A stretch of DNA of 60,086 nucleotides from the NCBI GenBank assembly GCA_046152925.1, contig JBJXFX010000096.1:1-60086 (forward strand), written 5' to 3'. The notes below the pieces were generated by a model that worked only from the letters and a program-made list of their open reading frames with translations, was not told the DNA's origin and ran no database searches. The translations under genes were made by a program, and so were the position numbers. Within the stretch, counting starts at the first letter, position 1; each line of letters begins with the position of its first letter. Shown one piece after another: positions 26,611 to 34,887 of the stretch. This DNA comes from CAMAUF01 sp046152925. GTDB lineage: Bacteria; Chloroflexota; Dehalococcoidia; Tepidiformales; Tepidiformaceae.

Positions 26611-27581
26611 ACCCGCAGTTCACCGCCCTCTATGGCCCGGTGGCGCCCGACCTCATCCTCGTCGAGGACCTCTTGGAGTCGACCAAGCAAGTCGAGCTGC
26701 CGCCGCTCAAGCGCATGCTCGACCATGCCCTCCAGGGACGGGGCAAGCGCATGCGCCCCGCGCTGGTGTTGCTCGCGGGCTCGTTCGGGAACTACGAGCT
26801 GAACAAACTGGTCCCGCTCGGCGCCGCGATCGAGCTCCTCCACACCGCCAGCCTGGTCCACGACGACGTGGTCGACGGCGCCGTCAGCCGGCGTGGCCGC
26901 CCGACGGCGAACTCGGTCTTCGACAACGCACTCACCGTGCTGCTCGGCGATTACATGTTCGCCAACGCCGCCGAAATGGTGACGCGGACCGGCAGCCTCC
27001 ACGTCACCCGGCTTTTCGCGCTCGCACTCATGAAGATGACCAGCGGCGAACTCGACCAAGACGCAGCCGCCTTCGATGTGGGCAAGGACATCCAGAACTA
27101 CCTCTGGCGGATCGGCGGCAAGACGGCGGCCCTCTTCGAGACCGCGGCCGAGGGCGGCGCCGCGCTCGCCGGCTGCGATGCGCCGACCGTCGAGGCCTTC
27201 CGCGCCTACGGCTACAGCCTTGGCATGGCCTTCCAGATCGTCGATGACATCCTCGACTTCACTGGGGATGAAGCGGAGATGGGCAAGCCCGTGGGAAGCG
27301 ACCTCCGCGAGGGCACCATCACGCTGCCAGGCCTCCTCGTCATCGAGCAAAACCCCAAGTCCAACCCGATTAACAAGTTCTTTCAGGCCCGGCGGAACAA
27401 AGAGCAGCGGCTCCAGGAAGCCCTCGATTATGTCCGCGACTCGGGCGCCCTGGAGAAGTCGATGGACATGGCTCGCGCCTATGTCACCCGCGCAAACGAC
27501 GCGATTAACGGCTGCCACGGCTCCGACGCCAAGGCGGCCCTGCTCAGCCTCGGCGACTACGTCCTGACGCGCACGAGCTGA
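26607..27581 (+). CDS. Trans-polyprenyl diphosphate synthase
   Basis: All-trans isoprenyl chain elongation (heptaprenyl/octaprenyl/nonaprenyl type), making the quinone or undecaprenyl-like side chain; product length cannot be fixed from sequence. 324 aa from ATG 26607. First Asp-rich motif LVHDDVVDGAVSRRGRPT; second motif FQIVDDILDFTGD; GKRMRPALVLLAG upstream binds IPP. The residues before the first motif (IELLHTASLVHDD) suggest a long-chain product. Third gene of metG-tatD-synthase, closed by a hairpin at 27582. Confidence 0.9.
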   Translation: MNPQFTALYGPVAPDLILVEDLLESTKQVELPPLKRMLDHALQGRGKRMRPALVLLAGSFGNYELNKLVPLGAAIELLHTASLVHDDVVDGAVSRRGRPTANSVFDNALTVLLGDYMFANAAEMVTRTGSLHVTRLFALALMKMTSGELDQDAAAFDVGKDIQNYLWRIGGKTAALFETAAEGGAALAGCDAPTVEAFRAYGYSLGMAFQIVDDILDFTGDEAEMGKPVGSDLREGTITLPGLLVIEQNPKSNPINKFFQARRNKEQRLQEALDYVRDSGALEKSMDMARAYVTRANDAINGCHGSDAKAALLSLGDYVLTRTS

Positions 27582-27604
27582 GAGGGCCCCGCTCCGGGGC
27601 CCTC
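27582..27604. terminator. Bidirectional hairpin between convergent genes
   Basis: A perfect 9-bp stem, GAGGGCCCC (27582-27590) and GGGGCCCTC (27596-27604), with loop GCTCC. It lies between the stop of the + strand polyprenyl synthase and the end of the - strand FmdB gene. No T-run follows on either strand, so it may act as a pausing or 3'-end-protecting hairpin as well as a terminator. Confidence 0.6.
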
Positions 27605-27628
27605 ACCAGATCCTGGTCGTACTCCCGG

Positions 27629-28066
27629 TTACCGGTTGGGCGTGCCCGTCTTGATCACGCGGCCGCCATCGACGGCCTGCTTCACTTCCTTGGGCTCGAT
27701 GCGGTTGCCGTGCATGTCAACAAGGTTTTCGCGCGCCGCTTCGGCGACCATGTCGTTGATCTCGCCCTTTTCGCCCTTGGAACGCCGCTTCTTCGGTTCT
27801 GGCTTGTTCACTTCGGGGTGCTCGTTCGGCCGACCGCCGGTGACCGGCTTCGAAACCTTGTGGCCGAGGTGGTAGAACTTGCCGTCGTCCGGGATGCGGC
27901 GCGGATAGCCGTCGCGGAAGACGAACGCCGAGAACGACGTCGGCATGATGCGCTTGGCGTCTTTGTAGCACTCGGGGCAAGGCACGGGGTCGGTGGCCTC
28001 GCGCATCGGCCGAAGCTCTTCGAAGATGCCGTTGCAGGGCTCGCAAAAGTACTCGTAGAGGGGCAT
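27629..28066 (-). CDS. FmdB-type zinc-ribbon protein
   Basis: 145 aa from ATG 28066 (MPLYEYFCEPC). The N-terminal zinc ribbon has Cys8/Cys11 and Cys30/Cys33, the FmdB/CxxC_CXXC_SSSS pattern seen in small putative regulatory proteins. The rest is a charged, Lys-rich extension (KPEPKKRRSKGEKG) without recognised domain. Upstream in-frame extension runs into recO on the same strand and was rejected. Close spacing to recO (7 bp) suggests co-transcription. Confidence 0.85.
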   Translation of the reverse strand: MPLYEYFCEPCNGIFEELRPMREATDPVPCPECYKDAKRIMPTSFSAFVFRDGYPRRIPDDGKFYHLGHKVSKPVTGGRPNEHPEVNKPEPKKRRSKGEKGEINDMVAEAARENLVDMHGNRIEPKEVKQAVDGGRVIKTGTPNR

Positions 28067-28073
28067 GTCTAAC

Positions 28074-28892
28074 CTAACCGCTGGTCGCGTTTTCGCTAGT
28101 GTACACCGCTTCGGGCAGGACTCGGTCAGGGACGGGCAAGCGACGGACATCCGCGACGAAACGCGCCGTCCGCAGGTCCACCTCCAGCGCCTGTCGCACG
28201 AGCAGCCCGAGCGCGGCCTCGAGCTCGCGGGCGAGGGGCTCTTCGATGCGGACGGCCATGAACTGCGACAGCTCCTCTTGGCGGGCGTAGCGCAGCACCC
28301 GGATGGCTCGCCCCGAGAGCGGACGGCCGCCGGGGTCCAGCCACCCACAGCCCGCGCACGCCAGCCCGCCCATCGCGGGCGAGAGATACGAGTCGTCCGC
28401 TTCGAGGCGGCCTCCACAGCGGGCGCAGTGGTCGAGCTGCGGGGCATATCCCGTCTCGGCCAGAACGTGGATTTCGAAGTAGCGGCAGGCTTGGTCGCCC
28501 GCGCCAGCAGCGAGCGCCGAGAGCGTCAGCATCGCGAGACGATAGACCTCAGGCTGAGCCTGGTGTTCCTCGGTCGCGCGGGCCACGAGCTCCGCGACGT
28601 ACTGGGCGAGCGCCCCTTTAGCAAGGTCCTCACGCAATGCCCGAAAGGGCTCGACAGACATCACCTGCGTGATCACATCCATGGAACGGCCGCGCGCGAG
28701 CTGAAGGTGGACGCAGGCCAACGCTTCGAGATGCCCCCGCAGCTTGCTGGTCGCCTTGCGGACGCCCCGCGCCACCACATCGCAGCGGCCGAACTCCGGG
28801 CTCAGGATCGTGAACACGCTGTCCGCTTCGCCCAACGTCCGGCGAGCGAGGATGAGGGCGTCCGTGCGGTAGGAACGCGGGCGTTCTGCCAC
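28074..28892 (-). CDS. recO: RecO, recombination mediator
   Basis: DNA repair protein that loads RecA with RecR. 272 aa from GTG 28892, immediately after the recR stop. N-terminal OB fold (YRTDALILARRTLGEADSVF), conserved GVRKATSKLRGHLE basic stretch, and a zinc finger with CARCGG and CAGCG. recR-recO adjacency supports the RecOR pathway. Longer in-frame start would overlap recR. Confidence 0.9.
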   Translation of the reverse strand: MAERPRSYRTDALILARRTLGEADSVFTILSPEFGRCDVVARGVRKATSKLRGHLEALACVHLQLARGRSMDVITQVMSVEPFRALREDLAKGALAQYVAELVARATEEHQAQPEVYRLAMLTLSALAAGAGDQACRYFEIHVLAETGYAPQLDHCARCGGRLEADDSYLSPAMGGLACAGCGWLDPGGRPLSGRAIRVLRYARQEELSQFMAVRIEEPLARELEAALGLLVRQALEVDLRTARFVADVRRLPVPDRVLPEAVYTSENATSG

Positions 28893-28893
28893 C

Positions 28894-29499
28894 CTAGAGC
28901 ACCTGCCTGCCCTCCAGCGCCCGGGCAAGGGTAACTTCGTCTGTGTACTCCAGGTCGGCGCCGCTCGCGAGGCCGCGGGCCAAACGCGTCACCTTGACGC
29001 CGAGCGGCCCGACCAGCCGCTGGACGTACATTGCCGTCGCCTCGCCTTCCAGGTTCGGGTTCGTGGCCATGATGACCTCCTTGGCCCCGTCGCGCTCGAC
29101 GCGCGCGACCAGCTCGCGCAGATGGAGCTGGTCGGGCCCGATGCCGGCGACCGGGTTCAGTGCACCGTGCATCACATGGTAGCGGCCTTTGAACGCGCCA
29201 GAACGCTCGACGACGAGGATGTCCAGGGCTTGCTCAACGACGCAAATCATCGATGAGTCGCGGATTGGGTCGGTGCAATAGGAGCACGGGTCCTGCTCCG
29301 TGATGTTCAGGCAGACCGAGCAGAAGCGGATCCGCTCCTTGACCGCGACGATCGCCTCAGCGAGCGCGCGGGCCTCCCCGGGCGGCACGCGGAGCAGGTG
29401 GTAGGCGAGCCGTTGTGCGGACTTCGGCCCCACCCCCGGGAGTCGATTAAACGCCTCGATCAGCCGCGTGATCGGCTCAGGAGTGGTCGCTGTCGCCAA
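28894..29499 (-). CDS. recR: RecR, recombination mediator
   Basis: Ring-forming RecOR partner. 201 aa from TTG 29499 (ATATTPEPITRLIEAF). Helix-hairpin-helix LPGVGPKSAQRLAYHLL, Cys4 zinc finger CSVC and CSYC, Toprim domain (ICVVEQALDILVVE to ATNPNLEGEATAMY) and C-terminal Walker-B-like VTRLARGLASGADLEY. Part of the conserved dnaX-ebfC-recR order. Confidence 0.94.
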   Translation of the reverse strand: MATATTPEPITRLIEAFNRLPGVGPKSAQRLAYHLLRVPPGEARALAEAIVAVKERIRFCSVCLNITEQDPCSYCTDPIRDSSMICVVEQALDILVVERSGAFKGRYHVMHGALNPVAGIGPDQLHLRELVARVERDGAKEVIMATNPNLEGEATAMYVQRLVGPLGVKVTRLARGLASGADLEYTDEVTLARALEGRQVL

Positions 29500-29505
29500 G
29501 CGTGC

Positions 29506-29901
29506 TTACCCGAGGCCGAGGCCGGGGAGGTTGAGCCCGCCGGTGATCGCCCCGAAGGACTTCGACTGCAGTTCCGACGCCTTCTCCGAAGCGTCGCCGA
29601 TCGCCGCCATGATTAGGTCCTGGAGCATCTCGACGTCGTCGGGATCGACGACATCGGGCGTGATCGCGATGCCGAGAATCTTCTGTTCGCCCGACATCGT
29701 CACCTTCACGGCGCCGCCGCCGGCGCTGCCCTCGATCGTCGAGGCGGCGAGTTCCTCCTGCGCCTTGGCGAACATCTCCTGGGCCGCTGCAAGCGGGTTC
29801 CCGCCGCCCCCGCCGGCGAGGCCACCACCACCCATGCCAGGGAGCCCGCCACCGCCAGGGCGGCGTGTCATGTACCGGTTCTTGCCGCTGACTTTCGCCA
29901 T
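29506..29901 (-). CDS. ebfC: YbaB/EbfC nucleoid-associated protein
   Basis: Small DNA-binding protein of the YbaB/EbfC family. 131 aa from ATG 29901. The N-terminal 35 residues are a glycine-rich, probably disordered extension (GGGGLPGMGGGGLAGGGGG) that is longer than usual; the core runs from PLAAAQEMFAKAQEEL to the end with the typical VKVTMSGEQKILGIAI strand pair. Located between dnaX and recR as in most bacteria. Confidence 0.9.
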   Translation of the reverse strand: MAKVSGKNRYMTRRPGGGGLPGMGGGGLAGGGGGNPLAAAQEMFAKAQEELAASTIEGSAGGGAVKVTMSGEQKILGIAITPDVVDPDDVEMLQDLIMAAIGDASEKASELQSKSFGAITGGLNLPGLGLG

Positions 29902-29903
29902 GC

Positions 29904-31430
29904 CTACTCCTTCCCAACCGGGACAGCGCCCGGGATCGACTTTGCAGCCTGGACCAAGTGCCCCGTCTTTGGGCGCTGCCGTTGCGCCGGGGCGCGCCGC
30001 TCAATCAACTGAGCCTCAAGCTTCACGGGGCGGCCGAGAATCGCCTCAGCCTGCTGCTCCACGAGACTCCGGCCCTCTTGCAAGATCTTCTCCATGGACG
30101 GCCGGAAGTAAAAGCCGATCTCCAACGTGTCGCCGTCCATCCCCAGGATCTCACAGGACCCGTTGAGGTGCGCACCGAGCTTGAAGTCCGCCGTCGAACA
30201 GCGGTTGTACAGCTCCTTGAGGAAGCGCTCCTCCGCAGAAAGCTGGCCTTCCCGGCCCTTTTGGGGCTCGCTTCCCGCTGGGGCCGCCGGGCGCGCGGGC
30301 CTCGCCGTTGGGGCGCCTTCCCGGCCGGCGGACGCGCCGCTCGCGACCGCGGGCGTCGCGGCGATGGCGACCGGCACCACGAAGAGCGAAGCGCAAGCCA
30401 CCTCGAGCGGCACCGGATTCCCCGGGTCTTGCCGAAAGTCCGCCTTGGCGAGCTCTTCGATCGCCCGCGCGACGGGTGTCGGCCCCCGGCGCGACCGCAA
30501 GGCCATCTCGGCGAGGTCGCGACGGTCGGAGGCCGCGTCCGCTGCGCCCCGGACCACCTGAAGGAGCACCGACCGAAGCACGTCCACTGTCTCGCGCGTG
30601 AAGCGGGTGAGGTCGATTCCGTCTTCGGCGACCTGCCGGCAAAGCGTCAGCGCCTCGCCCAGGTCCTCCTCGAGCAACGCCTTGGCGAGCGTCGTGCTGC
30701 GCTCATCGTGGATCAGACCGAGCGCGTCGAGGACCTCATCTGTCGATGGCCGGGCCCCATAGCGCGCCACTACCTGCTCAAGCAGGGTGATCGCGTCGCG
30801 CAGCCCACCGCGCGACTGGATCGCGATTTGGAGAAGGCCCTGGTCAGGCAGGGCGTACCCTTCCTGCTCACAGATAAACCGGAGGCGGCCGACTACCGCG
30901 TCGTTCGCCACCCGGCGGAAATCGTAGCGCTGGCAGCGCGAGAGGATGGTCGCCGGCACATCGTGCAGCTCCGTCGTCGCCAGGATGAAGATGGCGTGCG
31001 GCGGCGGCTCCTCCAGCGTCTTCAGCAGGGCGTTGAACGCGCCCTGCGTCAGCATGTGGACCTCGTCGAGGAGGTAGACCTTCTTCTGCAGGTCCGACGG
31101 CGCAAACGCGATTTTGTCGCGCAGCTCCCGCACATCGTCGATGCCGCGGTTGCTCGCAGCGTCCATCTCGATCAAGTCGAGCGCATTGCCCCGCTGGATG
31201 GCCAGGCAGGAGCGGCACGTATTGCACGGGTCGCCGCCAGCGGGGTGTTCGCAGTTGACCGCGCGGGCGAGGATCCGGGCCGTCGTGGTTTTGCCCGTGC
31301 CGCGTGGGCCGCTGAACAGATACGCGTGGGCGACCTGTCCGGTCGCCAGCGCGTTGCGCAGCGTCGTCACGATATGGTCCTGACCTACGACCTCATCGAA
31401 CCCGCGAGGCCGCCATTTCCCGTAGAGCAA
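29904..31430 (-). CDS. dnaX: DNA polymerase III subunit gamma/tau
   Basis: Clamp-loader ATPase. 508 aa from TTG 31430 (LYGKWRPRGFDEVVGQ); an in-frame stop lies five codons upstream, so no longer start exists. Walker A GPRGTGKTTTA, Cys4 zinc module (CEHP..CNTCRSC), Walker B VYLLDEVHML and sensor ILATTELHDVPATI. Pro/Ala linker near residue 375 leads to a shortened tau-like C-terminus. No obvious A-rich slippery site for gamma production. A TATACT -10 hexamer is at 31464-31459. Confidence 0.94.
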   Translation of the reverse strand: MLYGKWRPRGFDEVVGQDHIVTTLRNALATGQVAHAYLFSGPRGTGKTTTARILARAVNCEHPAGGDPCNTCRSCLAIQRGNALDLIEMDAASNRGIDDVRELRDKIAFAPSDLQKKVYLLDEVHMLTQGAFNALLKTLEEPPPHAIFILATTELHDVPATILSRCQRYDFRRVANDAVVGRLRFICEQEGYALPDQGLLQIAIQSRGGLRDAITLLEQVVARYGARPSTDEVLDALGLIHDERSTTLAKALLEEDLGEALTLCRQVAEDGIDLTRFTRETVDVLRSVLLQVVRGAADAASDRRDLAEMALRSRRGPTPVARAIEELAKADFRQDPGNPVPLEVACASLFVVPVAIAATPAVASGASAGREGAPTARPARPAAPAGSEPQKGREGQLSAEERFLKELYNRCSTADFKLGAHLNGSCEILGMDGDTLEIGFYFRPSMEKILQEGRSLVEQQAEAILGRPVKLEAQLIERRAPAQRQRPKTGHLVQAAKSIPGAVPVGKE

Positions 31431-31481
31431 AGGAACCTCGTGTCACGCGTCTCGGCCCAGTATAGAACAGATGTACCGGCG

Positions 31482-31946
31482 CTACGAGCCGTGGACGTGC
31501 CCGGCCACGCCCCCGAGATAGAGTTCCTCGCGCGCGCGCATCTCGCGTTCATCGTCCTCGCTGTCGACATGGTCGTAGCCACAGAGGTGGAGGATGCCAT
31601 GCACCAAGAGATGCGCCATCTCCGCATCGACAGCGTGTCCGACCGCGGCGGCCTGCCGGACCGCCATGGGCAGCGAAATCGCGATGTCGCCGATCAGCCG
31701 CTCAGCACCATCCTCGATGAAGTCATCGCCATCGTCCGGGAACGAAAGGACGTCGGTTGGTTCGTCGATCCCGAGGAATTGGCGGTTCATCGCGCGCACT
31801 TCCTCGTCGTCCGTCACGAGCAGGCCGAGGCTCGTCCCGTCCTCGATGCCCTCGCTCTCCAGCACGCGTTGGGCCAGCCGCACGAGCGCCGCGATATCCA
31901 CCGGTGGCGAGTCGACGGTGACCTCGACCGAAATGTCGTAGTCCAA
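31482..31946 (-). CDS. ybeY: YbeY endoribonuclease
   Basis: Zinc-dependent single-strand endoribonuclease for rRNA maturation and ribosome quality control. 154 aa from TTG 31946, which has AGGG at the right distance; an in-frame ATG at 31985 overlapping nuoN by 26 bases is an alternative giving 167 aa. Zinc motif HLLVHGILHLCGYDHVD (HGxLHLxGYDH) is complete. Also the NRQFLGIDEPTDVLSFP block, typical of YbeY. Downstream of nuoN on the same strand. Confidence 0.9.
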   Translation of the reverse strand: MDYDISVEVTVDSPPVDIAALVRLAQRVLESEGIEDGTSLGLLVTDDEEVRAMNRQFLGIDEPTDVLSFPDDGDDFIEDGAERLIGDIAISLPMAVRQAAAVGHAVDAEMAHLLVHGILHLCGYDHVDSEDDEREMRAREELYLGGVAGHVHGS

Positions 31947-31959
31947 GAGGGCGCCCTCG

Positions 31960-33414
31960 CTAGCTGGCGAAGATGTCGGCCGCATGGTGGGCCGCGTCGA
32001 TCAGCGGCGTCGGGTAGATGCCGAAGATGAGGATGCCGCCAGCCGTCGCGGCCAACGAAACGACGAGCGGGATGGTCGTCGGGACGCGCCCTCCGGCGCC
32101 ATCACCGACGAACATCGTGCGCGCCACGCTGAGATAGTAATACCCGGAGATTACGCTGTTCAGCACGCCAACGATGACCAGCCAGGTGAGGTCTGCTCGG
32201 ACACCCGCGTTGAAGATGAACATCTTCGCCCAGAAGCCGACGGTTGGAGGGATCCCCGTAAGTGACACGAGAGCGAGCGCCAGGCAGATCGCGAGGATCG
32301 GCGAGCGCTTCCACATGCCCGCGTAGTCCTTGATTTGGTCACTGCCGATCCGCTGCGAAATAGCGATGACGGCAACGAACGCGCCGAGGTTGGTGAACGC
32401 GTAGGCCGCGAGGAACAGCAGCACACCGCTGGCCCCCAGCGTAAACCGTTCATCCGAGGCTGAGACGGCCGCGAGGCCAATCAGGAAGTTGCCTGCCTGC
32501 GCAACCGAGGAGTACCCGAGCATCCGCTTGATGTCGGTCTGCACGATGGCCATCACGTTGCCGAGCGTCATCGTGACCGCTGCAAGCACTGCAAAGACGG
32601 TTGCCCAGTCGTCGGAGATGAAGTCCGAGCCGAGCGCCTCGAAGAAGATCCGGATGATCACGGCGAAGGCCGCCGCCTTGGAGCCGACCGAGAGAAACGC
32701 CGCGACGGGCGTCGGTGCGCCCTGATACACGTCCGGGACCCACATCTGGAACGGCACGACGGCCATCTTGAAGCCGAAGCCGGCGATCAGGAGGGTCATC
32801 GCCAGGATGAGGACCGCGCGATTCGCTTCACCGTCCAGCCGGACAAACTCGCCGATCTCCGGCAAGAGCGTCGAGCCGGACACGCCATAGAGCAGTGCCA
32901 TGCCGTAGAGCAGCAAACTGCTCGCAACGGCCCCGAGCAGCAGGTACTTCACGCCCGCTTCGCTCGACCGCTTGTCCTTGCCCCAGCCGGCGAGGATGTA
33001 CTGCGGGATAGACGAAAGCTCGAGCGCGATGAAAATAGTGACCAAGTCACGGGCCGCCGCCAGAAACATCAGGCCCGAACAGGTGACCAAAACGAGCATG
33101 TAGTACTCGCCTTGGCCGCGTCCTTCTCGGTTCACCCAGTCGATAGACGCGAGGATCACGGTCGCCGTGATTCCCGCGAAAAGGTAATAGAAGAAGACGG
33201 AGTACTCGTCGAGCGCCAACGTCCCGCCGAAGATATCGTCTTCGTACCCCCGGCCGGCCCAAGAGGCGGTCCAAAGCGCCGATGCAGCGAGCCCCAGCAG
33301 GCCAATGAACGGGATCAGCCGCCGGTGCTGCGGCAACAGGGCGTCCAGCACCAGGATGACCCCGGCGGCGAGCAGGACCGAAAGCTGAGGCCCAACTAGG
33401 TCGATGCCGTTCAT
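31960..33414 (-). CDS. nuoN: NADH-quinone oxidoreductase subunit N
   Basis: Antiporter-like proton-pumping subunit of complex I. 484 aa from ATG 33414 (MNGIDLVGPQ), in ATGA overlap with the nuoM stop. About 14 hydrophobic helices. The conserved VPFQMWVPDVYQGAPTPVAAFLSVGSK block contains the family Lys. Longer upstream starts lie within nuoM and were rejected. Last gene of the nuo operon. Confidence 0.93.
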   Translation of the reverse strand: MNGIDLVGPQLSVLLAAGVILVLDALLPQHRRLIPFIGLLGLAASALWTASWAGRGYEDDIFGGTLALDEYSVFFYYLFAGITATVILASIDWVNREGRGQGEYYMLVLVTCSGLMFLAAARDLVTIFIALELSSIPQYILAGWGKDKRSSEAGVKYLLLGAVASSLLLYGMALLYGVSGSTLLPEIGEFVRLDGEANRAVLILAMTLLIAGFGFKMAVVPFQMWVPDVYQGAPTPVAAFLSVGSKAAAFAVIIRIFFEALGSDFISDDWATVFAVLAAVTMTLGNVMAIVQTDIKRMLGYSSVAQAGNFLIGLAAVSASDERFTLGASGVLLFLAAYAFTNLGAFVAVIAISQRIGSDQIKDYAGMWKRSPILAICLALALVSLTGIPPTVGFWAKMFIFNAGVRADLTWLVIVGVLNSVISGYYYLSVARTMFVGDGAGGRVPTTIPLVVSLAATAGGILIFGIYPTPLIDAAHHAADIFAS

Positions 33415-34877
33415 CCTGCCAACCTCGTCATGATCGGGTCCATCGCCGGGCGGATCATGTCCATCATCAGTGCGGGATAGAGCCCAAGGATGAGCGTCAG
33501 CGCCGCCAAGCCAACGACGACCGAGTGCTCCCACCAGTGCTTCTGGTCACTCACGCCGTCCCACTCCTGACGCACGGGGCCAAAGACCACGCGCTGCAGC
33601 GTCCAGAGCACATATCCGGCGGAGAGCACGACGCCGAAGATCGCCATCAACACGGCCCACTCGTAGCGCTGGAAGGCGCCGAGGAAGACGGTCACTTCAG
33701 CGATGAAGCCGCCGAGGGCCGGCAAGCCGAGGCTGCCAAAGCCCGCGAACACGAGCCCAGTGGTGATCAAGGGCATCTGCCGCGCAAGGCCGCCGAGGCG
33801 CGCAATCTCGCGCGTGTGTGTCCGCTCATACATCAGGCCAACGCAGACGAAGAGCATCCCGGTGATGACGCCGTGCGCCAACATCTGGTACGTCGCGCCG
33901 ATCATGCTCGTCTCGCCCAGAGCACCGATCCCGATCAGCACCAGCCCCATGTGGCTCACGGACGAATACGCAATGAGCCGCTTCACGTCGGTCTGGCGAA
34001 GCGTGATGAAGGCCCCGTAGAGCACGCTCACCGCCCCGATCGCCACGAGCCAAACATCGTAGTCCGCGGCCTGCTCCGGAAGGATGGTCACGCACATGCG
34101 AATCAGCCCGTAGCCGCCCATCTTGAGGAGCACGCCCGCGAGCATCACCGACACCGCGGTCGGAGCGTCGCCGTGGGCGTCGGGCAGCCAGGTGTGGACC
34201 GGCACGATCGGGAGCTTCACCGCGAACCCGACGAACAGGAAGAAGAACACCAGCCCAAGCGGGATCGCCGCGTTGGTGACGCCGTTTTGGCCGAGCTGCT
34301 CGATGTCGAACGAACCGCCGTCCGCGAAGCCGAGGGCGAGGATGCCGATCAGCATGAATGCCGACCCGGCGATCGTGTAGAGCACGAACTTCGTCGCCGA
34401 GTACTCTTTCCGGCCCGAGCCCCAGATGGAGATGAGCAGGAACATCGGGAAAAGCTCGAGCTCCCAGAAGAGGAAAAACATCATGAAATCGAGCGCCGTG
34501 AACACGCCGAGCACGGAGGTCGCGAGCACCATCAGCATCGAGAAGTAAAGCCGGGGACGCATCGAGATGCTGTAGGAAACGAGCACCGCAGCCACGGTCA
34601 AGAACGTTGTCAGCACGACCAGCGGCATGCTGAGCCCGTCGACCCCGAAGAAGTACTGAATCTTGAAGGAGCCGAGGTCGACCCACTCTTCACGGGTGAC
34701 GTATTGAAAGCCTTCGGCCGAGTTGTCGAAGTTGAAAAAGAGCACCAGGGAGAGCACCAGCGCGGCCAAGGAGCCGAGCAGCGCGATATGCTTCGCATTC
34801 TGCTCCTGGCTTTGCGGCAGCAACGCGATGATCACCGCAGCGACCGACGGGAGAAAGACAAGCGCGGTCAGTTCCAT
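33411..34877 (-). CDS. nuoM: NADH-quinone oxidoreductase subunit M
   Basis: Antiporter-like membrane subunit. 488 aa from ATG 34877 (MELTALVFLPS). Conserved blocks: FFLFWELELFPMFLLISIWG with the pump Glu, FAVKLPIVPVHTWLPDAHGD with Lys, and TDVKRLIAYSSVSHMG. About 14 membrane helices. Starts 10 bp after the nuoL stop and overlaps nuoN. Confidence 0.95.
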   Translation of the reverse strand: MELTALVFLPSVAAVIIALLPQSQEQNAKHIALLGSLAALVLSLVLFFNFDNSAEGFQYVTREEWVDLGSFKIQYFFGVDGLSMPLVVLTTFLTVAAVLVSYSISMRPRLYFSMLMVLATSVLGVFTALDFMMFFLFWELELFPMFLLISIWGSGRKEYSATKFVLYTIAGSAFMLIGILALGFADGGSFDIEQLGQNGVTNAAIPLGLVFFFLFVGFAVKLPIVPVHTWLPDAHGDAPTAVSVMLAGVLLKMGGYGLIRMCVTILPEQAADYDVWLVAIGAVSVLYGAFITLRQTDVKRLIAYSSVSHMGLVLIGIGALGETSMIGATYQMLAHGVITGMLFVCVGLMYERTHTREIARLGGLARQMPLITTGLVFAGFGSLGLPALGGFIAEVTVFLGAFQRYEWAVLMAIFGVVLSAGYVLWTLQRVVFGPVRQEWDGVSDQKHWWEHSVVVGLAALTLILGLYPALMMDMIRPAMDPIMTRLAG

Positions 34878-34887
34878 CGGTCGGACC

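Noticed and set aside
29958..32030. 690-codon + strand frame opposite dnaX and ybeY
   Set aside because: Antisense to well-supported genes in GC-rich DNA; composition Arg/Ala/Asp-rich without motif.
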